Shown piece by piece: positions 1-9,881 of a DNA stretch of 24,700 bases; within the stretch, counting starts at the first letter, position 1, and the number at the start of each line of letters is the position of its first letter. The translations under genes and the position numbers were made by a program. The notes under the pieces were generated by a model. The model was not told where the DNA came from, ran no database searches, and saw nothing but the letters and a program-made list of their open reading frames with translations. This DNA is from Kipferlia bialata (lineage: Eukaryota; Fornicata). The DNA lies in assembly GCA_003568945.1 (NCBI GenBank), contig BDIP01000220.1, positions 1 to 24,700 on the forward strand, in the 5' to 3' direction.

Positions 1-105
1 GAGGCTGAGAGACTTGAGGCTGAGAGGCTTGAGGCTGAGAGACTTGAGGCTGAGAAGCTTGAGGCTGACAGACTAGAGGCTGAGAGGCTTGAGGCTGAGA
101 GAGTA
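1..105 (+). repeat. Coding minisatellite, seven 15-bp units
   Basis: Seven units of about GAGGCTGAGAGRCTT encode (E-A-E-R-L)7, probably a charged helix or coiled coil. The array probably starts left of the window. It is followed at 112-129 by six GAT codons (poly-Asp). Confidence 0.9.
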
Positions 106-3100
106 GAGGCGGATGATGATGATGATGATCAGAGCTTTGTCGTGGGATTCACCCCATCAGGAGCAGGGCCAACGGATAGTGACCCAGACGGTCTGGAGGG
201 TACTCTGTCCAAGGTCGATAGTGGTGCCCACGCCACAGAGGTGATGGACAGTGTGGGCACTAGCAGTCTCCCTGTGCCAGTGCCACTACCTTTACCATAT
301 ATAGAGCAGCACCAGGCAGAGCCGTCCTCGGAGAGTGAGTCTGGTCTCTACACAGAGACAGAGACAGACGGGGAAGAGGAGGTGCTCGAAGCACCTGAGA
401 CTATCCATGTGGTCCCATCAAGACGTGCCAGGAAGGCAGCCAGGGCCGCCCTCACCCCTGTCACCCCCATGCTCCTACCCCCTGCCCCACCCACCACTCT
501 AGCTGGGTGTGTGATGGTATTCACTGGTGTGCTGCCTGGTGTATCGAGGGACAGGGCTGTGCACTACGTCAAGGAACTGGGGGCAACTGTGAAGAGAAGG
601 GTCTCTAGTAGTGTGACACATGTTGTAGTGGGTGCAGTGCCTGGGCCTGACAAGGTGAACAAGGCAAGGCTGGTGGGGGTGCCCTTCCTAGATACAGAGG
701 GTCTACTCTCACTAGTGGCAGAGAGGGTGCGTGTGCTGAGTAAAGTACGCACAAAGGATGGTACTGCTGATGACGATGGTGTGGTAGACACAGGGATTAC
801 CACTCAGAGTCTAGATCAGATGGAGTCCCCTACTCCTCTTGACCGTACAGTCCAGCCACAGGAGCACCCGACACCCCAGAGGGCGTCCCCTGCCTCCCCT
901 CTTCCTACCCCTGTCAATCGTGTAGATACCCCTGTCAATCGCGTAGATGACAGTGAGGGGTATGTGCAGTCTGTACTCATGCTGGGCACAGAGGAAGGGG
1001 AGACAGTTACCAGCCAAGCTAACCTCGCCAGTGGTATGGCCCCAGTCGCAGCTGTTGCAGGAGCTACTCTCGCAGGAGCCTCCTCCTCTTCCAAGGGTCC
1101 AGCGCCAGTCTCTGCATCCGGTCCAGACACAGTGGTGCGCACAGTTGCTAAGGGTGTAGTAGGACAGGTGACAGAGGAGGAGTGCTCTCAGTCAGAGTCC
1201 TCTCTGATTCACGGGTCACCCCTGTCGCCATACCTACACCCCATAGGTGGTGACCACACATCACACACTGTAGACCCTCTAGTCCCTCTCGACACCCACC
1301 CTGACAGTCCCATCCTAGTACATGCCATGCCCCAGGTCCAGACAGCCAGGTCCCAGCCACCCAGTGCCACCCTAGGGCCTTCTGATGCATCACCTTCTAT
1401 ACCCACGGCTCCGGTAGATGTGGACAAGACTGCTACCAAGGGAAATCCCGGTGAGTATGCCACTCCCTCCTTCATCTTCAGCCGTACAGTGTACGTTCAG
1501 CGTGACCTCGAGTTACGCACCGAGTTGGTGCAGTCTGTGGCCTCCCTAGGGGGCATTCTGGTGACTGACCCCTCAGATGCAGTGTATGTCGTGACAGACA
1601 ACCCTAGGCCTATACACAGAGCAGACCAGGTATATATAGTCTACCTTTAAACTGTCTGGTATAATTATACGTGGCGTCTCCGCTTAATCCCTCTCATATA
1701 GGTGGTTATGCTCCCAGAGGCCTTCGGCGCCTTATGTCGTGCTGTACTCCAGACAGATAGTCTCCCTGAGGTGTCTGTATCAGAGGCCTCCTCGTCAGAG
1801 GGCGAGAGAGAGACAGAGGCATCTGTGGCAGAGGGTGGATCAGAGCAAGACTCACCAGCTGTGCCTATGTATAGGGAGGGAGAGTCCACAGTGCAGGAGA
1901 TGAAGTCCACAGGCAGCCTAGACACACCTGGGATAGGGGCACCGGAGGAGAGAGAGAGAGAGAGGGAGGGCTCTGACACTGCCATCCCCCTCTCCAAGAC
2001 TGTCTCTCCCTCTGAGGATAGCTGCATACAGGGTGCTACACCCTCTGTCACCCTCAGAGTCTCTGGTCTCCCTGTCAGTAGGGGTAGAGTGGAGATTGGC
2101 ATACTACCCTATGCCCAGACTGAGAGTGTGCTGGAGGTGGCATACCTAGCACCCTCTGGGGAGGATTGTACTGGGGCACCACCCCCTGGCTCATGCACTC
2201 ACCAGTCCGTGTACAGAGGGGTCAGACAGGTAGGAGCAGTACCATCGCATTTATATACATCAATACTGCAGCTGATTCTGGGTGCAGAGGTAGTATAGTT
2301 AAGTACATTATTTCTTTAGTAAGCTTACATGCCAGGTCAGATTCAACCTCCAGCTTGCCCATGTAGGGAGGAGTCTGGCCCTCAGGCTGTACCAGCCAAA
2401 CATCAGTGGGGCACCTCGATCACCACCCACTACATTCGACAGGTCACTGTACAGGTAAGACTCACTTGTAGATACTATATACTTATAATGTGTACTGGTG
2501 TGTGTCCATAGTGTGGGTATTGGCCCTTACCCCCAGGTGTGTGGCCACTGCCTCCTGTGGCCCCATCTCCCTCTCCCCCAGTGTGGCTGCCTCTGTCAAC
2601 AAGTACCTCAGGAGGGGCAGCTGTGCCTTTGAGGCATCCAGTCTCATGGGCAGTGCATTCACTATACACGTCAACAGGTGGGGGGTCTCCTACATATAGG
2701 GACTATGTCATGTATATTTCCCATGTTGAGTGACACACTGTATAGACGTTCTGTTTAGCTCTCATTCTTACTCGATAGACAGCGTGTCAAGGTCAAGTCC
2801 GACCAACGGGTACTGGTTGCCAAGGGGTCATTCTCAAACGTCTCTGTCGCATTGTTGCCAGGTACTCCTGCATCCATATATACATCTGGATGCATTGGAG
2901 ATCACACATCCAGTGCATTTGTCAGTAAATCCTACCATGCTACCATCCGCCGAGAATATGTATATGTATATATATGTGTGTGTATGTGTGTGTATCCATC
3001 TGACCCCCCAGGCATCCGCCCTGTGCGTCGTGCCATGCTGCTCCATGTGTCAGGCACCCACCTCAAGCTGATGTTTGGCACGGAGGACATGCGGGACCTG

Positions 3101-3208
3101 CTCTTCCTGCTCATCCAGTGCCGCAAACAGGGTGTACAGTGCTCGACTGACATACCGACTGTGAGGGCCATGATACAGGGTGGGGAGGACAGTACTATAG
3201 GGGTCTGA
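1..3208 (+). CDS. BRCT-domain protein, 5' end outside window
   Basis: Six exons: 1-1629, 1702-2229, 2354-2454, 2537-2677, 2779-2861 and 3012-3208 (TGA). All phases agree, giving 892 residues; the frame is open from base 1, so the start lies to the left. The N-terminal part seen is a charged (EAERL)n repeat followed by an acidic GAT-encoded Asp run, then a low-complexity Ser/Pro/Thr region. A BRCT domain is visible at about residues 167-245 (MVFTGVLPG, a Gly-Ala turn, then SSSVTHVVVG and the motif VPFLDTEGLL). A second, weaker BRCT-like segment spans the exon 1/2 junction (FIFSRTVYV, LGGILVTDPSDAVYVV). BRCT domains bind phosphopeptides or DNA ends, mostly in DNA repair and checkpoint proteins. 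The C-terminal 230 residues, with FGTEDMRDLLFLLIQC near the end, match nothing I know. Its five introns carry none of the exon echoes seen in the neighbouring genes. The domain is fairly sure; the exact role is unknown. Confidence 0.8.
907..948 (+). repeat. Coding tandem duplication, 2 x 21 bp
   Basis: Two copies of a 21-base unit, differing at one base, encode T-P-V-N-R-V-D twice in the disordered middle of the BRCT protein. It looks like a recent in-frame duplication. Confidence 0.8.
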
Positions 3209-3624
3209 GACTCATCACATGCTACCAGATACAGCCATTAGTTGGCTGGGATACCACCAATATATGCAATGTGTTGGCCGTTGTTGGACAGTCAATATTA
3301 CTATATAGTGACACGACAGTGTTGTTGTCGTGAAATGCAGTATATCCCACCCAATTGCAAGCATAGTATAATGTGTATCACGCCAAGGTAATGATGATTG
3401 TCAACCACAACCATCTATTGAACAGTTCATCATGGCGATGGACTGATGAATGATACCATCCAAGTTACAATACAATGCCTTCCGGTCTCCTTCCTCGGGA
3501 CAAGACCAGATGCCAAATGAGAGTACACGTGTCTTCTCTCCTACCAGAAGTCTCAACGAGAGAACACATGCCTCTCTACTCTCCCAACAGAAGAGTCTAC
3601 TAGATCCCTGTGCAAGGTCCCACC
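3209..3624. other. Intergenic, convergent gene ends
   Basis: This lies between the TGA of the BRCT gene and the TAA of the carbonic-anhydrase-like gene on the opposite strand. It must hold both 3' untranslated regions. Small open frames here have no recognisable content. No RNA gene, repeat or clear polyadenylation motif was recognised. Confidence 0.6.
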
Positions 3625-4634
3625 TTACAGAGTGATGCATCTGACCCTGCTCCAGTCCTCACCGTTGGCAGGCCAGATCCAGATGGCTGGAGGTGAGACG
3701 TGACGGTGTATAGAGACTCACGTATACATACATGTATACTTGGGTCTATATGTACTCAAGTGTGATACGTTATGCATATACCGTACCCTCTACTGTGCAT
3801 GTGGGGTACTTCTCCTTGAGGTATGCCTTGGCACGCAGGAGCTGCACCTTCTGCAGGGTGAGATATTGAGATAGAGATATTGAGTATATATAGAGAGAGA
3901 GAGTACATATAGATGAATAGAGAGAGATATGTCCAAACCTGCTTGTCGTCCTCCACGACATTGCCTGCACAGTCGGGGTGGGCAGTCACGTTGATGACCC
4001 TGGGAGTGAGATGAGAGAGAGTAGTAAAGAGACCAAAGACGACCCAGTCAATTAGATGTAAGCTGATTAGTAATGCCTACTGATTCACTTGTTGCCGTGG
4101 TAGTGGACACCATAGGCTTCCTGGTATATGACTTTCAGGTGTAAAGAGAGTATTGAATCACTCATCCACTCACTTGCTGCCGTGGTGGTGGACACTGATG
4201 TCGACACGGGCCATCATGTTGGTGAAGGTGTCACTGGGGTGAGACAGAGAGAGGTCATGGTTTATGCAATGTTTACAACAGGGGAGAGGTAGTTGAGAGA
4301 GAGAAATGAGCACCCACCGGTCTGTCTGTGGGGCGTCCTCCGGCATGTTGAAGTAGCGGACAGGGCCGGCCTCGGTGATCTGGTCGATGAAGGCACACTG
4401 AGGGTGAGAAGAGAGAGAGGGAAGACAAAAGGGAGGTGAGGTGAAGAGAAGGCAGGGTCACATACGTTGTAGGTGGACCTCATGTGGTTCACAAGGGGCA
4501 GCTGGACCCTGGGGTGAGCAAGAAGGTGAGCACGGAGGTGAACGTCTCGGATAAACACGTCTCCAAATCTATATAGCACAGACGGTTCACTGATAAGCTT
4601 ACCTAAACGCACCAGAAGCCTCGATCTCAGCCAT
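3625..4634 (-). CDS. Small beta-carbonic-anhydrase-like protein
   Basis: Seven exons on the minus strand, in coding order: 4603-4634 (ATG at 4632-4634), 4466-4508, 4318-4397, 4174-4233, 3939-3999, 3787-3850 and 3625-3686 (TAA). All phases agree and give 133 residues. The segment DISVHHHGSK then VINVTAHPDCAGN, followed by a helix (QLLRAKAYLKEKYP) and a strand (VEAIWIW), matches the layout of short bacterial beta-carbonic-anhydrase-like proteins. In these, an H-x-D-C-G motif supplies the zinc ligands His and Cys, and an x-A-K-x-x-L-x-E-x-F-P helix follows. The first ligand Cys of the family (CxDxR near the N-terminus) is not evident. The aligned stretch reads LVNHMRSTYN, so zinc binding or catalysis may be altered or lost. 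A last exon ending differently (at 3770) is possible but would give a shorter C-terminus. The gene is secure; the family call is moderate. Confidence 0.6.
4087..4111 (-). repeat. Echo of exon 4 3' edge
   Basis: An intronic near-copy of the last 23 bases of exon 4174-4233 plus its GTGA donor. It lies downstream of the true edge in the coding direction. It is the only clear echo in this gene. Confidence 0.7.
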
Positions 4635-5202
4635 ATTAATATCATGTTGCACAATACAACATGAAGAATGCAGATGATCACCCCAATCCTGCCAAAATTC
4701 CACAAATACCTGAGAATACCAAATTCTACACACGTACCTTCCGTCCATACAGTTGATTCCAGTGGCAAATCCCTCAGCTGGTGCCTGAATATCAGTGTGA
4801 ATACGTGTGAAGGAGAGAACAACCATTATATGCGTGCAACTTCATATATTACGGAGAACATATCTGACACTCAAATCTGACTCTCAAATTGCATAGTGAA
4901 AAAGATCCCTGGTAGAAACTCGTACCGCAGCTACTGGAACGGGGTTAGACATCTTGCTAGTGTCTGTGCAACCGAAGAAACCTGGCATACTTGACTGGAA
5001 ATGTACTATATCACTGAGAGAAGGCTGAGAGATCCAATTCGAATCAATTTGTTTCAAGGACAAAAACAATAAGGGTGTAGATACCCAGTCATTGACATCC
5101 ATGATGACCCTACACTTCTTTCCACACTAGGTCCAGGTCTCTGTCTTCTTTGACTGACTGTGGTACCTCTAGCGGGTGGAGCAACCCCACCCCAGCTAGT
5201 GT
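4635..5202. promoter_or_regulatory. Divergent intergenic region
   Basis: The carbonic-anhydrase-like gene starts leftward at 4634 and the ATPase gene starts rightward at about 5203, so both promoters should lie here. I see no TATA box or other firm element. An open frame on the minus strand (4884-5102) has no recognisable content and is not called. Confidence 0.4.
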
Positions 5203-6467
5203 GTGTGTATGTCTGTCTCTGACGACTACTCTACCGAGGAGGATGTGTCTCTGACTGAGGACCCTTCGATTGAGATACAGGTGGTGTCCACACCGGCACG
5301 CAGCCTGAGCCGGTCCCACTCCCTAACGCATGTAGCTGCAAAGGAGACACCACCCATTGCGGCTCTCAGCCCCCGCAGTCCCGGCAGCCCTGGGCGTGGA
5401 CTGGCCCACTCTTCCTCACTCAGCAGAGGCCTCTCTCAGTCTGGGTCACTGAGGAGCCTCTCCCTCTCCCGGGTGATGTCCTCCCCCCACATATGGACCC
5501 TGGACATGCAGGACCCCCCTCTCTCTGAGTTGGAAGGGGTTGAACTGATGGGGGCATGTCATCGGATAGTGGCAGTCACGGTATGTCATGTGTATATATG
5601 CAATACCAACATGTTTGCATCTGTCCTAGGAGTGTAGCAATAGCGTTGTCAATGGTTATTTAGCGCTCTTGTCATATCAATCTGTCACTTGAACCCCCCC
5701 CCCCCCCCCCCCCCCCCCCCTCTTCTCCTTTTTTTTTTTTTTGTTTTATTTTTTCTCCCCCCCCCCCCCCCCCCCCTTCTTCTCCCTATTCTCCCCCTAT
5801 TCATAGGCCTAAGCCCTCCCCCACCCTACTATATGCCGCTAGGGCAGACTCTCTCTCTCTCTATCTATCTACCCCCCCCCCCTCACTCCCAGGCCCAAGC
5901 CCTCCTCCGCCCTCCTAGATGCAGCAAGGGCTGAGTTCCAGAGGGAGTGCGAGGAGAGGAACATAGGGACACCCAGCAAGAAGGAGACAGAGAGGGTAGA
6001 TGGTGGTTGGGATGGAGAGGCTGGTGCCACCCCAGAGGTAGACAGTGCATATGCCTCCTCTGCCTCCCCCTCTGCCCCACCTCCCGTTGCTCTCCCTCTC
6101 TCTCTCTCTCTCTCCATCGAGGGAGAGCGTGATGTGCCAGAGTACCCTGAGGGAGAGTCCTCTCTCTCGAAGAGGAGGTACAATATACCCTAGATACATT
6201 ATTTATGTTTTCTATATACTCTATATATACTAACCTGTAGGAGACCCACCGCTCTGTTCCTGTCCTCCACTATATCAATGTACTATATTCACAATATATA
6301 TACTAGATACCCAATATTCATGCTACGCTATATTCTGTGCATTCTAACCAGCAGGAGACCCACCGCTCTGTTCCTGTCATCCACTGAGTCTCCCGGGCGC
6401 TTCTCCACATCGCCATCCAGGGGGAGCCACTTCTCACCCTCACCCACACTCAGCTCGGCTAGGTATG

Positions 6468-6498
<31 letters not shown>

Positions 6499-9400
6499 AC
6501 TTCTCACCCTCACCCACACTCAGTTCGGCTAGGTATGTTTGTGTGTACCCCCCCCCCCCCCCCCCCCCCCACTTTTCCCGCGTTCCTTGTTTTGTCTTAC
6601 TCTCTCTCTCTCTCTCTCTCTTCCAATGTCTCTCTCTACCCCCCAGATTGCTGGTAACCCAGTCTCCATCCTGTTGAGTGGGCCTCCATCCTGTGGCAAG
6701 ACAACCCTCGCTAGGTATATATACAGTTGTATTTATATATATATATATATATGTGTGGGTGGGTGTGGGTGTGTATGTAAGGTATATATAGGTATTTAGG
6801 TATGTATATATCCTGTTGAGTGGGCCTCCATCGTGTGCAATATTATAAGACAACCCTTGCCAGGTGTGGATGGATATTTCTTACCTGGATACTAGTGTGT
6901 CCCCTATACTCACCCAGGCTATTCATATGTATGTGTATTACTTCTCTCGTATACACACTCACCCCCCAGGCTCTATGTGTCCATGCTGGAGCTGGTGTCA
7001 CCGGGGGCAGATGTGCAGGTATAGTAGTATACTGATATATATACCTTTGTGAGTATATATATGCGAAAAAGTATTCATATATATATTTGTATATATACAT
7101 ATACTGGTGCAAGTGTCACCTGGGACAGGTGTGCAGGAGATGAGACATGAATGTATGAGGGTACAGGTGTATTTGTGTGTTCCCCTCCTTCACCTCTCAC
7201 ACCCCAGCTCTTTGATGAGGCCCACCGGCTGAGCAAAGTGAAGCAGACCAAGGTGAGTATGATATGCCACATTACACTCCATATGTCATGTGTACTATGC
7301 GATGAGTTATACCAAGAACATCACACTATATTGAGCAAAGTGAGGCAGACCAAGGTACATTAGAGTGGAGTATATATATATAGAGTATATAGTATATATA
7401 TCTATTCATTGACTAATGTATATATTTGTGCTATGAGGTATATAGTGAAGCACTCACAGCCAGCTGACCAATCTGGTTGAGGCCGGTCACATCACTATTG
7501 TGCTATGCACCACAGAGCCTAGGAAGCTGGGGGAGAGGTAAGAGGATATAGTAGTATATATATTATTAGTAGTTGACTATGTTTATATGTGTAGTATCAG
7601 ACAGTTGTGCTATGTGCCACAGAGCCTAGGAAGCTGGGGGAGAGGTGGGTATCTGTATATGTCCAGTGGTAGTGTATATAGATAGAGAGTGTCTGGAAGC
7701 AATGCAACACACTGTTCTGATCACATTACAAGGAGTACCTACTGTAGATATGTACATCCCCTCACCCCCAGCCTCATCCACTGCTGCACCCACTTCCCGA
7801 TGGAGGCACCCACGCCCAAGGATACACTAGGTACATTGATATATAATGTATATGTACAGAGAGTATATAGTGTAAGGGGTAAAGTGTCTTATCATCTATA
7901 TATGTCGTATACCCACTTCCCGATGGAGGCACCCACGCCCAAGGATACACTAGGTGTGTATACACGTAGTATATACATAGTATATATGGTGTAGTATTGT
8001 GACGGACATTTATCAGTGTACCACACACCTATGTTGTGTAAATGGAGTCGTGTTGAGATACTCCCTATCTCATAGAGATCCAGATATGTGCTGCTATATC
8101 AAGTAAGGTGTATCTATATATATACATACATATATATATATCTGTGTGTATATATACACAAATTGAAATGGCCCCTAACTCATAGAGATCCTGATCCGTG
8201 CTGCCTCTATCCTCCAGACTGAGGGTGTGCAGACAGAGGACACCACCACCACAGCTGCACCCACTAGGGAGGGGGATGCCAACAGCCATACTCTGTTGAC
8301 TAAGGTGTGTGTATATATATATAGTATATTTACAGTTAGAGTATATGATCTATTAGGTGTCAGTAGCCATACTCTCTTGACTAAGTTATGTGTATATGTG
8401 CACCCATGTATACTGCTTAACAGACTGTAGCACTCATATTGTTGTTATACAATACTTATTATTACTATCCCAGTAGATGGCGGCAGGTGTTCGTACCTAT
8501 ATATTACTAAACTACTGTATAGTTTATACAGTGTACACATACTTATACTCGTATTGTGAATGGGTATTGTGTCAAGGCATATACTCCTCTCACCCACCAG
8601 ATGGAGCAAGGTATATATGTATGTATGCAGTGTGAGCACAGTGTTTTTGGTATATATGCGCAAGTGTATGCTCCACTCACCCCTCAGATGGAGCAAGGTG
8701 GTCGCACCGAGCCCCTCACTCACACCCCCTGTCTACCACCCCTGCCACCCAGGGTCATCGCATCACTCGCTATGCTGCCCCCACGGTGAGTGAATATATA
8801 TGCATCTACCTATATATGTGTGTACACGTTGGAAGTATTGAGTATAGTGTGAATGACTCTCTGTGTTGTCTCACCCTCAGAAAGGCCCTCCAGGCTCTCT
8901 ATAGGCATCACATAGCCAGGGCCACGGTTGGACCAGGTATGCTGTGTATACTATATATATATATATGTATGTTTAACCCACATACACTGTGTTGTTCGGT
9001 AGTAGTAGGACTTAGCCCTACGACTCTCTGACCCCTAGGTGGCAAGAGACCCCGGGTGGATGACATGGACACGGCATCCCTGGCAGGGTTTGTGAGGCAG
9101 AAGGTACACATATGCACATATGTATATACCTTCCCTGATAGCCATAGTAGAGAGAATCTGTATCTCTGGAAGGGTTTGTTAGACAGAAGGTGGGTAAAGC
9201 ATGGTATCTATATCCTTCTTTGTAGAAGGTGTGTAGGGAGTAGCACTAGTTCGTGTCTTGATAATAGTAAGCACTAGGTATTCTTATATTTTTGATACCA
9301 GAAATTGTTATAATTGTTCACTATTACATTGAGCATTTGGGAATCACCGTGGTATTACATATAGTGTTGTGTACAGTGCTGTTGTGTCCTTATGTCTAGG

Positions 9401-9850
9401 GTGAAATTGAGCACCACAGGGCTCGGCCTAGTCAACTAAAATTTAATGTTTACATGTATATGTGCGATATTACCACCAGGGTGAGATTGAGCACGACAGG
9501 GCCGGTGACCACCATTATGACGGTGCCAGTTGTCTGATCAAGAGCATGAGGGCATCGGACAGAGACGCAACGGCATTGTATGCAGCTAGGTATGGGTATG
9601 CATATATACACTTTCTTATGAGTAGTGATGTAGTAATTATATAGTTATACAATGTAGTAGCAAATAACAAATTTTTATATATATATATATCGCATCGTCA
9701 TTGTGTGTCGGTAGAAGTCTTCCCCATGTTCATTGTTCTCTGTATGTATGTACAGGATCATGCCCCCTCACCCCCCAGGATGATAGCCGGTAACGACACC
9801 CCAATGGTGTGTAGACGAGTAGGTACAGATGTATTCACATACACACACAC

Positions 9851-9881
<31 letters not shown>

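Larger units (their letters stand above)
5203..6462 (+). other. Tentative N-terminal exons of the ATPase gene
   Basis: Three candidate exons: 5203-5580 (or a few bases longer), 5893-6177 and 6355-6462. They encode a Ser/Arg/Pro-rich, probably disordered region (SLSRSHSLTH, RPKPSSALLDAARAEFQREC, FSTSPSRGSHFSPSP). Exons two and three join in phase. Exon one needs the donor after CATGT at about 5592 to fit exon two. Exon three ends in phase 2 while the Walker A exon at 6647 needs phase 0, and a direct join meets a stop. An exon may be missing, or this may be a separate gene. The usual N-terminal zinc finger of WRNIP1 and the motif before Walker A (R-P-x-x-L-x-E-x-V-G-Q) are not seen. Confidence 0.45.

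Noticed and set aside
4884-5102. 72-codon open frame on the minus strand
   Set aside because: It lies in the divergent promoter region, has no family resemblance and no splice partner.
5689-5934. Open frame rich in proline (81 codons, +)
   Set aside because: It comes from C homopolymers in an intron and contains no protein-like sequence.
6809-6866. Second Walker A exon (alternative P-loop)
   Set aside because: The copy has an insertion inside the P-loop and no acceptor of its own; it is a 3'-edge echo.
7137-7166. Possible 10-codon exon (EMRHECMRVQ) before Walker B
   Set aside because: It is in phase and would partly fill the gap in the family alignment, but it directly follows an echo and its acceptor lacks the CTNAC block.
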